A DNA stretch of 64,000 nucleotides from the NCBI RefSeq assembly GCF_004765785.1, contig NZ_ML219768.1, positions 229,216-293,215 on the forward strand, in the 5' to 3' direction. Positions 34,696-42,683 of the stretch are shown piece by piece. The notes under the pieces were generated by a model, which was not told where the DNA came from, ran no database searches, and saw only the letters and a program-made list of their open reading frames with translations. The stretch's first letter is position 1; each line of letters opens with the position of its first letter. This stretch comes from Halorussus ruber (GTDB taxonomy: Archaea > Halobacteriota > Halobacteria > Halobacteriales > Haladaptataceae). A program made the position numbers and the translations under genes.

Positions 34696-35340
34696 ATGAG
34701 TTCGTACGAGTACGAAATACAAACACTCTACGGAGCAGACGTCGTCCCATCGAGTTCGCTTTCTCGGTCGGCAACGACGCGACTTACTGCCGCGAAGCGC
34801 GTACTCGACCAGAATTACTACGAAATCGAGCAGTACATCGACGGTGAACTCGAAACCAACCCCGTGTATATCTGTCCGGAGGACTCACGGGAAGACGCAG
34901 GGTTCGAGGTGCTACGTCTGCTCCATAACTATCTCTCGTCGCTCTACTCGTTCAACGAGACGATTCGGGTGATTTTCAATCAGAACACAGAGCAGGGCGT
35001 AGAGCTTACGAGCGGTTCGTTCACTCCCGCCAGTGGTGGAACCCGAAGTTCGTTCTACGGTCGGAAGTTGAGTTTCCTGAGAGGGCTCCGAACTGATTTT
35101 CAGCACGGCGGTTTTTCCTGTCTCTCGTTCGAAAAAGTGGGTGAACTGGGCACCTTCGCAGGATACCACGTCGAGTTCGACAGTGAGACGTTCGTTCAGA
35201 ACAGTGGTCTCCACGATCCCGAGCGATTTCTAAGATACACAAACGATAACGAGCAGAAGTATCCATTGTGCTTTATTGAGCAATTTCATACTGGTCCGTT
35301 GCAAGGATTCTACGGCGAGGTCGAAGAGTGGTTCGAGTAG
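34696..35340 (+). CDS. HEPN-like protein (candidate RNase toxin)
   Basis: 214 residues of moderate GC. A helical N-terminal half (LTAAKRVLDQNYYEIEQYI, FEVLRLLHNYLSSLYSFNETI) precedes FLRGLRTDFQHGG, where R132-x4-H137 fits the catalytic R-x4-6-H motif of HEPN RNases. The C-terminal part is beta-rich. HEPN proteins act as RNA-cleaving toxins or abortive-infection effectors. The small HTH-like gene upstream could be its antitoxin. The pair sits in a break of the eif6-rpl18a cluster together with arsR-arsC. Family call rests on one motif and the helical context. Confidence 0.5.
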   Translation: MSSYEYEIQTLYGADVVPSSSLSRSATTRLTAAKRVLDQNYYEIEQYIDGELETNPVYICPEDSREDAGFEVLRLLHNYLSSLYSFNETIRVIFNQNTEQGVELTSGSFTPASGGTRSSFYGRKLSFLRGLRTDFQHGGFSCLSFEKVGELGTFAGYHVEFDSETFVQNSGLHDPERFLRYTNDNEQKYPLCFIEQFHTGPLQGFYGEVEEWFE

Positions 35341-35457
35341 CTGTTTCTACGGAAGACAATCACTGCGTGTTCTCCGTGTCTTTTTTGGCGTTTGATTAGC
35401 TCCTCGTCGGAAATCGTCGTGTCGGGATAGATTCTGCGACGATGAATTGAGACCGAA

Positions 35458-35471
35458 TGTTTATCTGAACA
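35458..35471 (+). promoter_or_regulatory. Candidate ArsR operator overlapping the promoter
   Basis: TGTTTA-TC-TGAACA is a near-perfect palindrome (11 of 12 bases match in symmetry) that includes the TATA-like TTTAT and ends 20 nt before the arsR ATG. This is the usual place for ArsR autoregulation. Confidence 0.5.
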
Positions 35472-35491
35472 CCTGTGCAAACGTTCTTCTG

Positions 35492-35899
35492 ATGGCTCAA
35501 GCCGACGACCACCTCCGGCGACTCCTCGCCGACGAACTCGGGGAGTGCTGCGAGGACGACGTGGAAGCCCGACTCGACGACCTGCACGAACTCGACGCCG
35601 CGACGGCGGAGAGCAAAGTCGCCGAGCGCGTCCGAGTGCTGTCCGCGCTCGCCAACGACACCCGGTATCGCATCGTCCAACTGCTCGCGGCGGCCGAGGA
35701 GGACCGCTGCGTCTGCGAGCTCTCGCCGCTCGTGGACGTGAGCGACAGCGCGATTAGCCACGCGCTCTCGGAGCTGACCGACGCGGGACTGGTCGCCCGC
35801 CGAAAGGAGGGCAAGTGGCGCTACTACCGGACGACCGACCGGGCCGAGCGACTCCTCGGGGCGCTGGCGGCGGAAGATAGTCAGGAGGAAGGACGATGA
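35492..35899 (+). CDS. arsR: ArsR-family metalloregulator
   Basis: 135 residues from the ATG at 35492. Winged helix with VRVLSALANDTRYRIVQLL, the metal-sensing DRCVCELSPL (C-x-C, the ArsR inducer site) and the recognition helix DSAISHALSELTDAGLV. An N-terminal extension contains another cysteine pair (GECCED). It probably releases its operator upon binding arsenite or antimonite. Overlaps arsC by 4 nt. Confidence 0.88.
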   Translation: MAQADDHLRRLLADELGECCEDDVEARLDDLHELDAATAESKVAERVRVLSALANDTRYRIVQLLAAAEEDRCVCELSPLVDVSDSAISHALSELTDAGLVARRKEGKWRYYRTTDRAERLLGALAAEDSQEEGR

Positions 35900-36327
35900 G
35901 TGACGGCGCACGAGTCGGTTTCGTCTGCGTCCAGAACGCAGGCCGAAGTCAGATGGCGACCGCCTTCGCGGAGCGCGAGGCCCGCGAGCGAGGTCTGGAG
36001 TGGCTCGAAGTCCTCACCGGCGGCACCGACCCCGCCGACCACGTCCACGAGGAGGTGGTCGAGGTCATGGCCGAGCGCGACTTCGACCTCTCCGGGCGGA
36101 CGCCCCGCGAGGTCACGCCCCAAGAACTGCAGGACTGCGACTACGTCATCACGATGGGGTGTTCGGCCAAAGACGTCTGTCCGGCGACGTGGTCGGGCGA
36201 GAACCGCGACTGGGGACTGGACGACCCCGACGGGCGGGACCTCGACGCGGTGCGCGAGATTCGAGACGAAATCGAGACGCGCGTGGGCGAGTTGTTCGAG
36301 GAACTGGAGCGCGAGCGCCAGAGCTAA
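35896..36327 (+). CDS. arsC: Low-molecular-weight phosphatase-fold arsenate reductase ArsC
   Basis: 143 residues. Catalytic loop CVQNAGRSQ (C-x5-R) at the N-terminus, a second cysteine in MGCSAKDVC, and WGLDDPDG for the general acid aspartate. This layout is that of thioredoxin-coupled arsenate reductases. Together with the overlapping arsR it forms a minimal arsenic operon; no ArsB or ACR3 pump is present in the window. Confidence 0.88.
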   Translation: MSDGARVGFVCVQNAGRSQMATAFAEREARERGLEWLEVLTGGTDPADHVHEEVVEVMAERDFDLSGRTPREVTPQELQDCDYVITMGCSAKDVCPATWSGENRDWGLDDPDGRDLDAVREIRDEIETRVGELFEELERERQS

Positions 36328-36372
36328 CAAATCAATTCTTTAAAAATTAATTTTCAATGTTTAGAAACGATA
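36321..36372. other. AT-rich island after arsC
   Basis: AACAAATCAATTCTTTAAAA followed by a second AT-rich piece with TTTAGAAACG. A looser member of the CTTTAGAA motif family (see 7041). It lies in the 240-nt gap between arsC and rpl18a, otherwise without a gene. Confidence 0.45.
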
Positions 36373-36569
36373 ATTGTTTCTTTGCGGCGAGAGCCACGCC
36401 CGACGGTCGCCGCAGAATTGCCACCACCGTCTTCCGGAACCACCGCTCAACCAGCCCCACCACCGCCCGACCAGACTCCATCACCGCCGGGGACCGACCC
36501 CGCGACTGGGTTGGATTTCTCCGTCCCCGAGTAGGAAGATTCTTCCCTTCGCGCGTCCCAGATTCCCCC

Positions 36570-36746
36570 ATGAGTGAGTTTACTGTTCGCGGCAAGTTCC
36601 AAGCCCGAGACGGCTGGCAGGAGTTCGAGACGAGCATCGACGCAGACAACGAGACGGTAGCCGAGGAGCGGACCTACACCAACTTCGGCAGTTACCACGG
36701 CGTCAAGCGCACGCAGATCGAAGTCGAAGAGGTCGAAGGACAATGA
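36570..36746 (+). CDS. rpl18a: 50S ribosomal protein L18Ae (LX)
   Basis: 58 residues, MSEFTVRGKFQARDGWQEF at the start, TYTNFGSYHGVKR near the end; the archaeal single-domain L18Ae/LX. A longer open frame upstream is non-coding in character, so the ATG at 36570 is chosen. Overlaps pfdA by 4 nt. Confidence 0.92.
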   Translation: MSEFTVRGKFQARDGWQEFETSIDADNETVAEERTYTNFGSYHGVKRTQIEVEEVEGQ

Positions 36747-37207
36747 TGGGCGGCGGAAATCCTGAGCTTCAGGAACTGTCCCAGCAGCTGCAGGAACTCG
36801 AAGAACAGCAGGAAGCCCTCGAAGACGAAATCGAGGAGCTCCGCGACGAGAAGAGCGACATCGACGAGGCCATCGAGACCATCGGCGCGCTCGAAACCGG
36901 TTCGACCGTGCAGGTTCCCCTCGGCGGCGGCGCACACGTCCGCGCAGAGGTCCAGGACCTCGACGAAATCGTCGTGGAACTCGGCGGCGGCTACGCCGCG
37001 GAGCGCGACGAGGAGAACGCGGTCGAGACCCTCGAAAACAAGCAGGACACCCTCGACGAGCGCATCTCGGAACTCGAAGACGAGGTCAGCGACGTCGAAG
37101 AAGAGAGCCAGCAGTTGGAGCAGAAGGCCCAGCAACTCCAGCAGCAGCAGATGCAACAGCAGATGCAGCAGATGCAGGGCCAGCAGGAAGAAGACGAGGA
37201 CGAGTAA
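36743..37207 (+). CDS. pfdA: Prefoldin subunit alpha
   Basis: 154 residues. N- and C-terminal coiled-coil helices (LQELSQQLQELEEQQEALED and a Gln-rich C-terminal helix) flank the short beta-hairpin region VQVPLGGGAHVRAEV, the prefoldin plan. Co-chaperone that delivers unfolded proteins to the thermosome. Between rpl18a (overlap) and ftsY (6-nt gap). Confidence 0.93.
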   Translation: MMGGGNPELQELSQQLQELEEQQEALEDEIEELRDEKSDIDEAIETIGALETGSTVQVPLGGGAHVRAEVQDLDEIVVELGGGYAAERDEENAVETLENKQDTLDERISELEDEVSDVEEESQQLEQKAQQLQQQQMQQQMQQMQGQQEEDEDE

Positions 37208-37213
37208 TCGGCG

Positions 37214-38302
37214 ATGTTCGATAGCCTGAAGGACAAACTCGGGAGTTTCCGCAAGGACGTCGAGGAGACGACCGAGGAGAAGGCCGAAGAGGCCGAGGCA
37301 GAGGCGGAAGCCGAAGCCGAGGCCGACGCCGGGGCGCAACCGGCGGAGACCGCCGAGCAGTCGGACGCGAGCGCGGACGACGAATCCGAGGAGGAAGACT
37401 CCTCGTCCAGCCGCGGGTTCGCGCAGAAGGCCAAGTCGTTCGCCAAGGGCGAAATCGTCATCGAGGAACAGGACGTCGAGGACCCGCTCTGGGAGTTGGA
37501 GATGGCGCTGTTGGAGAGCGACGTGGAGATGAACGTCGCCAACGAGATTCTGGAGAACATCCGCGAGGACCTCGTGGGTGCGACCCGGTCGTTCAACAGC
37601 GAGACCGCCGACGTGGTCGAGGAGGCACTCGCCGACTCGCTGCTGAAGGTCATCTCGGTCGGCCAGTTCGACTTCGACCAGCGAATCGCCGAGGCCGACA
37701 AGCCCGTCACCATCATCTTCACGGGCGTCAACGGCGTCGGCAAGACGACCACCATCGCCAAGTTGGCCAAGTACTTCGAGGACCGCGGCCTCTCGACGGT
37801 GCTGGCCAACGGCGACACCTACCGCGCGGGAGCCAACGAGCAGATTCGAGAACACGCCGACAACCTCGACAAGAAGCTCATCGCCCACGAGCAGGGCGGC
37901 GACCCCGCGGCAGTCATCTACGACGCCGTGGAGTACGCCGACTCCCACGACATCGACGTGGTACTGGGCGACACCGCCGGTCGGCTACACACCGACGAGG
38001 GCCTGATGGACCAGTTGGAGAAGATCAACCGCGTCGTCGGCCCCGACATGACCCTCTTCGTGGACGAGGCCGTGGCCGGACAGGACGCGGTCCAGCGCGC
38101 CAAGCAGTTCAACGAGGCCGCAGAAATCGACGGTGCCATCCTGACGAAGGCAGACGCCGACTCGCAGGGCGGCGCGGCCATCTCCATCGCCCACGTCACC
38201 GGCAAGCCGATTCTCTTCCTCGGCGTCGGACAGGGCTACGACCACATCGAGAAGTTCGACCCCGAAAACCTGGTCGAGCGCCTCCTCGGCGACGAGGAGT
38301 AG
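37214..38302 (+). CDS. ftsY: Signal recognition particle receptor FtsY
   Basis: 362 residues. A very acidic Glu/Ala-rich A domain (about residues 20-75), an N domain, then the G domain with GVNGVGKTTTIAKLA, DTYRAGANEQ, LGDTAGRLHTDEGL, TKADADSQGG and GVGQGYDHIEKF. It docks the SRP54-ribosome complex at the membrane. Last gene of the rpl18a-pfdA-ftsY operon, with a U-tract after it. Confidence 0.96.
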   Translation: MFDSLKDKLGSFRKDVEETTEEKAEEAEAEAEAEAEADAGAQPAETAEQSDASADDESEEEDSSSSRGFAQKAKSFAKGEIVIEEQDVEDPLWELEMALLESDVEMNVANEILENIREDLVGATRSFNSETADVVEEALADSLLKVISVGQFDFDQRIAEADKPVTIIFTGVNGVGKTTTIAKLAKYFEDRGLSTVLANGDTYRAGANEQIREHADNLDKKLIAHEQGGDPAAVIYDAVEYADSHDIDVVLGDTAGRLHTDEGLMDQLEKINRVVGPDMTLFVDEAVAGQDAVQRAKQFNEAAEIDGAILTKADADSQGGAAISIAHVTGKPILFLGVGQGYDHIEKFDPENLVERLLGDEE

Positions 38303-38309
38303 CCCGACA

Positions 38310-38321
38310 ACCGTTTTTTAT
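38310..38321 (+). terminator. U-tract terminator of the ftsY operon
   Basis: Six T (38314-38319) soon after the ftsY stop, in the gap to the convergent OsmC gene. Confidence 0.5.
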
Positions 38322-38424
38322 TAGAACGCGCGGTCTCAGAGCGCGTCGTCTCAGAACGCGCTATCTCGGAGCGCGCCGTCTCAGAACGCGCTATCTCGGA
38401 GCGCGCCGTCTCAGAACGCGCCGT
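38321..38424. repeat. 30-bp tandem repeat reaching into the OsmC gene
   Basis: Two identical 30-bp units (38351-38380 and 38381-38410), a degenerate unit before them (38321-38350) and a partial unit from 38411 that includes the stop codon and last codons of the minus-strand OsmC gene. The array appears to have expanded from the 3' end of that gene. Confidence 0.85.
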
Positions 38425-38800
38425 CTTCCAGCGTCACGTCCGCGCGCAGCGACGGTTCCAGCGAGTTGTTGACGTGGCAGTAGTCCTCGGCCGCGTCGAG
38501 GACCTCCTGCGGGTCGTCCAGCTCCGCCTCGACCGAGAGCGTGAACGAGATGCCTTCGAGGCCGTCGTCGCTCTGCTCGGCGACGGCGTCCACGTCGATG
38601 CGCCCAACCTCGCGGACGCCGTTGCGCTTGGCCGCCATCCGGAAGGCGGCGAGGAAACACGACGTGTAGGACGTGACGAGCATCTCGACGGGCGAGGGAG
38701 CGTCCGCACCGCCCGCGTCGACCGTGACCTCGTGGTCGCCCACGGTGGATTCGGCTTTGTACCCCTCCTCGGCAGTCGTCTCGACTTCGATGTCGGACAT
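38411..38800 (-). CDS. OsmC/Ohr family protein
   Basis: 129 residues. The OsmC fold is seen in the N-terminal strands, SPVEMLVTSYTSCFLAAFRMAAKRNG (one active-site cysteine) and DYCHVNNSLEP (second cysteine). Reduces organic hydroperoxides or handles osmotic/oxidative stress. Its 3' end lies inside a 30-bp tandem repeat. Convergent with ftsY. Confidence 0.87.
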   Translation of the reverse strand: MSDIEVETTAEEGYKAESTVGDHEVTVDAGGADAPSPVEMLVTSYTSCFLAAFRMAAKRNGVREVGRIDVDAVAEQSDDGLEGISFTLSVEAELDDPQEVLDAAEDYCHVNNSLEPSLRADVTLEDGAF

Positions 38801-38982
38801 AGTTGTTCGTACTTCGCACTATACTACCCATAACTCTGTTCATCGTGTCGCGTCGTGCGCCGACGTGTCACGGGAGGAGTCGGCAGGAAAAGCCGGAATA
38901 TGACTCGTTGTGATCGTTTGGGCCACGCGACCGGACAGGGACAGTATTGTAGTACTTTGCGCGCGTGCCCGCGCAAGCGTCA

Positions 38983-39018
38983 GCAACCGTCGTCCAGACT
39001 GCAACCGTCGTCCAGACT
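38983..39018. repeat. 18-bp direct tandem duplication
   Basis: Two adjacent copies of GCAACCGTCGTCCAGACT in the 326-nt gap between the OsmC gene and the 90-aa membrane gene. The rest of the gap holds no supported gene. Confidence 0.8.
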
Positions 39019-39066
39019 GTCGATACAACCGTCGGCTCGATTATCGGTACCGGCGTTCGAGCTGGT

Positions 39067-39099
39067 CCAGACTGGCCCAAACTGGTCCGGCCAGTCTGG
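39067..39099. repeat. 11-bp inverted repeat, possible terminator
   Basis: CCAGACTGGCC (39067-39077) and GGCCAGTCTGG (39089-39099), spacer 11 nt, 28 nt beyond the 3' end of the minus-strand membrane gene. A stem-loop at the mRNA 3' end is likely. Confidence 0.7.
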
Positions 39100-39126
39100 C
39101 CTGACCGTCCCGAACCCCGTCTGGAC

Positions 39127-39399
39127 TCATCCGGCCCAACCCCGGACCGCGACCACGACGTTGACTGCGATGAGCGCCGTGGCCACGAGTCCGAGCGTGA
39201 ACAGTTCGACCGGGAGATTTCGGAACAACACCCAGTACGCGACCGAGAGAAAGCCGAGCGCGGCGACGATATTGTAGGCGTCGGCCGCGAGTTCGCCTGC
39301 CAATCCGGTCGTCCCGCCGGTCGAGTCGCCGGCCACCTCCGCGCGTTCGCCGTTCGTTCCGACCGAGTTATCGCGTGCCTTGTTTAAATCGCGTGCCAT
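39127..39399 (-). CDS. Small two-helix membrane protein
   Basis: 90 residues from the ATG at 39399. A polar N-terminal 40 residues, then two hydrophobic helices (AYNIVAALGFLSVAYWVLF and LFTLGLVATALIAVNVVVAV). No recognised family. Followed on its 3' side by an inverted repeat. Function unknown. Confidence 0.62.
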   Translation of the reverse strand: MARDLNKARDNSVGTNGERAEVAGDSTGGTTGLAGELAADAYNIVAALGFLSVAYWVLFRNLPVELFTLGLVATALIAVNVVVAVRGWAG

Positions 39400-39553
39400 G
39401 CATTGAAGGTATGCGAGAGCAGGTTTCTGACGGGAGAATATAAGCGTATCGGCCGAATACACAAATCAAACTCGTCGTCAAGCGGTTTCACAACGGAGTA
39501 CGAGAGAACGAATTCAAAGTCGGAACTGATCAGCAGTTCTGATAGAGAAACCG

Positions 39554-39575
39554 GCGCGGTGCTAGGACACCGCGC
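39554..39575 (+). repeat. CTAGGA-loop hairpin, copy 1
   Basis: GCGCGGTG-CTAGGA-CACCGCGC, 8-bp stem. The sequence after it resembles the start of the 50-aa membrane gene downstream of copy 2 (TTTCTACTCTTGAC), suggesting a duplicated, decayed unit. It lies in the 383-nt gap 39400-39782. Confidence 0.8.
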
Positions 39576-39748
39576 AACTAGGCTGCTGCCGTTTCTACTC
39601 TTGACTGCAATAGCTGAGTCGGACTCAGCCTCCGGCTACGTGCTATTCTTACGGAGTAAGTTACTTATGTGTTTTGATGAAGACAGTTCGGCTCTAGCCA
39701 GCGTCTTCTTTTGTAATATTTAAGAGGTGAAGGCAGGAACCGTCCCAT

Positions 39749-39770
39749 GCGCGGCGCTAGGACGCCGCGC
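39749..39770 (+). repeat. CTAGGA-loop hairpin, copy 2
   Basis: GCGCGGCG-CTAGGA-CGCCGCGC. Compared with copy 1 one T-A pair is replaced by C-G on both arms, with the loop unchanged. It ends 12 nt before the ATG at 39783. Confidence 0.82.
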
Positions 39771-39782
39771 GTGAGAAACAAT

Positions 39783-39935
39783 ATGTTGTTGCCAATTCTA
39801 CTCTTGACCGCGATGGTTGTAGTCGTTCTTCTCAGTCTTCGGCTCGTGCCGAAGCGTTGGAACAGCGTTGACCTGAAGGTCAGGCCGTGGGGTCTGACCG
39901 TGTCGGCGGACAGCGACCCCGATAACCCCGAGTAG
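39783..39935 (+). CDS. 50-residue single-pass membrane protein
   Basis: MLLPILLLTAMVVVVLLSLR followed by a basic/acidic tail ending SADSDPDNPE. One N-terminal hydrophobic helix. An in-frame ATG at 39747 would run through the CTAGGA hairpin and is thought unlikely. A diverged duplicate of the start (LLPFLLLTAI) is found about 190 nt upstream. Function unknown. Confidence 0.55.
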   Translation: MLLPILLLTAMVVVVLLSLRLVPKRWNSVDLKVRPWGLTVSADSDPDNPE

Positions 39936-40050
39936 GGCGAGGGGTCCCCGCCTTGGTCGGGTTCTGAAGTCGAGGTATCTGAACTCCGACGGGACGAGGC
40001 GCAGGCTAGAAAAAGCCTTTAACGGCCACGCGGCCTATCGGTAGGTAACA

Positions 40051-41448
40051 ATGGTACTCGACGACCTCGGAAGCTCTCTCCGTGACTCTCTCGGGAAGCT
40101 CAGCGGGCAGTCCCGCGTGACCGAGGAGGACATCGAAGAGATCGTCAAAGAGATTCAGCGGTCGCTCCTGCAGGCCGACGTCGAAGTCAGCCTCGTGATG
40201 GACCTCTCGGACTCCATCAAGGAGCGCGCCCTCGAAGAAGAACCGCCGGGCGGCACCTCGGCGCGCGACCACGTCCTCAGCATCGTCTACGAGGAGATGG
40301 TGGACCTCGTGGGCGAGAGCACCGACATCCCGCTCGAAGAGCAGACCATCCTGCTCGCGGGCCTGCAGGGGTCCGGGAAGACCACCACCGCGGCCAAGAT
40401 GGCGTGGTGGTTCTCGAAGAAGGGGCTTCGGCCCGCAATCGTCCAGACCGACACCTTCCGGCCTGGCGCGTACGACCAGGCCAAGGAGATGGCCGGGCGC
40501 GCCGAGGTCGATTTCTACGGCGACCCCGACGAGGAGGACCCCGTCAAAATCGCCCGCAAGGGTCTCGAAGCCACCAGCGACGCCGACGTTCACATCGTGG
40601 ACACCGCGGGTCGCCACGCGCTCGAAGACGACCTCATCGACGAAATCGAGGAGATCGAGCGCGCGGTCGACCCCGACCGGAACCTGCTCGTCCTCGACGC
40701 CGCAATCGGGCAGGGCGCGAAGGACCAAGCCCGCCAGTTCGACGACTCTATCGGCATCGAGGGCGTCATCGTCACGAAACTCGACGGTACCGCGAAAGGT
40801 GGTGGAGCGCTGACCGCCGTCAACGAGACCGACTCGTCCATCGCCTTCCTCGGGTCCGGTGAGACGATTCAGGACATCGAGCGATTCGAGCCGTCGGGCT
40901 TCATCTCCCGACTCCTCGGGATGGGCGACCTCAAACAGCTCACCGAGCGCGTCGAGCGCGCGATGCAGGAGACCCAGGAGGACGAGGAAGACTGGGACCC
41001 CGAGGACATGCTCAAGGGCGAGTTCACCCTCAAGGACATGCGTCGCCAGATGCAGGCGATGAACAACATGGGGCCGCTCGACCAGGTCATGGACATGATT
41101 CCGGGCATGGGCGGCGGACTGATGGACGAACTCCCCGACGACGCGATGGACGTGACCCAAGACCGGATGCGGAGCTTCGAGGTCATCATGGACTCGATGA
41201 CCGAGGCGGAACTCGAGAACCCCCGCGCCATCGGCGCGAGTCAGGTCGAGCGCATCGCCCGCGGGAGCGGGAAAGACGAGGAGCGCGTCCAGGAACTCCT
41301 CGAACAGCACAAGATGATGTCCCAGACGCTCAAGCAGTTCCAGGGCATGGGACAGGGCAACATGGAGCGCATGATGAAGAAGATGCAGGGCGGTGGCGGC
41401 GGAGGCGGCGGTGGCGGTATGGGCGGTCTGGGTCCGTTCGGCGACTGA
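40051..41448 (+). CDS. srp54: Signal recognition particle 54 kDa protein
   Basis: 465 residues. NG domain with [48 protein letters not shown], then the methionine-rich M domain ([33 protein letters not shown]) and a Gly-rich tail. Binds SRP RNA and signal sequences, partner of FtsY encoded about 1.8 kb upstream. A short T-run after the stop is a likely terminator. Confidence 0.96.
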   Translation: MVLDDLGSSLRDSLGKLSGQSRVTEEDIEEIVKEIQRSLLQADVEVSLVMDLSDSIKERALEEEPPGGTSARDHVLSIVYEEMVDLVGESTDIPLEEQTILLAGLQGSGKTTTAAKMAWWFSKKGLRPAIVQTDTFRPGAYDQAKEMAGRAEVDFYGDPDEEDPVKIARKGLEATSDADVHIVDTAGRHALEDDLIDEIEEIERAVDPDRNLLVLDAAIGQGAKDQARQFDDSIGIEGVIVTKLDGTAKGGGALTAVNETDSSIAFLGSGETIQDIERFEPSGFISRLLGMGDLKQLTERVERAMQETQEDEEDWDPEDMLKGEFTLKDMRRQMQAMNNMGPLDQVMDMIPGMGGGLMDELPDDAMDVTQDRMRSFEVIMDSMTEAELENPRAIGASQVERIARGSGKDEERVQELLEQHKMMSQTLKQFQGMGQGNMERMMKKMQGGGGGGGGGGMGGLGPFGD

Positions 41449-41461
41449 ATTCCGACGCACC

Positions 41462-41470
41462 GCTTTTTTG
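41462..41470 (+). terminator. U-tract after srp54
   Basis: GC followed by six T (41464-41469), 15 nt after the srp54 stop and before the mgtE-like pair. Confidence 0.45.
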
Positions 41471-41495
41471 TTCGGCCAGCGTGAGAGTGGGATAG

Positions 41496-42071
41496 ATGTC
41501 CGTCCGCGAAGTCGCCGCGCAGGCGTATCGAGAGGCCCTCCCCGCGCTGTCGGCCAGCGTCGTCGGCGGCCTGTTCGCCGGGGTCGTCCTCGGCGGGATG
41601 CGCGCGGAGTTGCGGGCCGTGCCGGGCCTGCTCGTCCTCGTGCCCGCCCTGCTGGCGACTCGCGGGAACGTCTACGGGTCGCTCGGCGCGCGACTCTCGA
41701 CCGGCCTGCATCAGGGGTTGGTCGAACCCGCGTTCGAGTTCGACGACCGAGTGGCCGCGGCGGTGGCCGCCGCGCTCGGCAACGGAATTCTGGCGAGCCT
41801 GTTCGCGTCGGTCGTGGCGTTTCTGGTCCTCGAACTCCTCGCCGCGTCGGTCGCGCCCCTGTCAACTCTGCTTGCCATCGCGCTCGTCGCGGGTCTGCTC
41901 TCGGGAATCGCGCTGACCGTCGCAGTCGTCTCGGTCGTGTTCGTCGGGTTCCGCCGGGGCTACAACCCGGACACGCTGGTCGGACCGCTGGTGACGACGA
42001 CCGGCGACGTGTTCGGCATCTCGTTTCTCCTGCTCGCGGTCAGACTCGTCCTCGCGCTGGGAGGGATGTAG
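41496..42071 (+). CDS. MgtE-like magnesium transporter half, subunit A
   Basis: 191 residues with five hydrophobic helices, corresponding to one MgtE integral-membrane domain: LPALSASVVGGLFAGVVLGG, LLVLVPALLATRGNVYGSLGARLST and YNPDTLVGPLVTTTGDVFGI (the P-[ILV]-x-T-x-x-x-D motif around the Mg2+ path). The cytosolic CBS and N domains of bacterial MgtE are absent. The next gene, starting directly after the stop, encodes a second half, so they probably form a heterodimer. Confidence 0.85.
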   Translation: MSVREVAAQAYREALPALSASVVGGLFAGVVLGGMRAELRAVPGLLVLVPALLATRGNVYGSLGARLSTGLHQGLVEPAFEFDDRVAAAVAAALGNGILASLFASVVAFLVLELLAASVAPLSTLLAIALVAGLLSGIALTVAVVSVVFVGFRRGYNPDTLVGPLVTTTGDVFGISFLLLAVRLVLALGGM

Positions 42072-42629
42072 GTGCAGACAGAGTGGAGCGTTCGGGCGAT
42101 TACCCGGGCGACCCTGCCGGTCCTCCTCGTGCTGACGGTGGTCGAAATCGGGAGCGGCCTCGTGCTGGGGTCGTTCGAGGCGACCCTGCTGACCTACCCC
42201 TCGCTGTTGACGCTCGTGCCCGTCACCATCGGGACTGCCGGGAACCTCGGGAGCGTGCTGGCCGCGCGACTCTCGACGGCCTTCCACCTCGGGACGCTCT
42301 CGTTCGACCCCGGCGACGACCAACTCGCGGGCAACGCGGTGGCGACCATCGCCCTCGCGCTCACCATCTTCCCGGTCGTCGGAGCGGGCGCGTGGCTCCT
42401 CTCGCTGGCGCTCGGGAACGCCAGACTCCCCCTGCTCACGGTCGTCGGGGTCGCGCTGGCCAGCGGCGCGGCGCTCGCGGTGGTCGCCATCGCGGTGACG
42501 CTGGTGGCGACCTACGCGGCGTATCGGTTCGAGTTGGACCCCGACGACGTGGTGATTCCGGTCGTGACGAACGCCTGTGACGTTCTGGGCGTGGTGGTGC
42601 TGTTCGCGGTGGTGCAGGTGTTGGTCTGA
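42072..42629 (+). CDS. MgtE-like magnesium transporter half, subunit B
   Basis: 185 residues from a GTG at 42072, abutting the TAG of the preceding gene. Five helices with LTLVPVTIGTAGNLGSVLAARLSTAFHLG and VVIPVVTNACDVLGVVVLF, the same motifs as subunit A. Again no CBS or N domain. Two-gene split of a channel that is a homodimer in bacteria. Confidence 0.85.
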   Translation: MQTEWSVRAITRATLPVLLVLTVVEIGSGLVLGSFEATLLTYPSLLTLVPVTIGTAGNLGSVLAARLSTAFHLGTLSFDPGDDQLAGNAVATIALALTIFPVVGAGAWLLSLALGNARLPLLTVVGVALASGAALAVVAIAVTLVATYAAYRFELDPDDVVIPVVTNACDVLGVVVLFAVVQVLV

Positions 42630-42683
42630 GGTAGTCGTGTCGTCAGCACAAGAGGTTTACCGAACCGAGGAGCAGTCTCGGCC

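Noticed and set aside
38321..38424. CRISPR array
   Set aside because: The 30-bp units are directly adjacent with no spacers, and no cas gene is present in the window.
39403..39723. 106-codon open frame on the + strand
   Set aside because: Composition is not haloarchaeal, and it runs through the first CTAGGA hairpin; only the LLPFLLLTAI part resembles the downstream small gene, as a decayed duplicate.
40006..41865. 619-codon antisense frame across srp54
   Set aside because: A shadow; the sense strand encodes SRP54 with all GTPase motifs.
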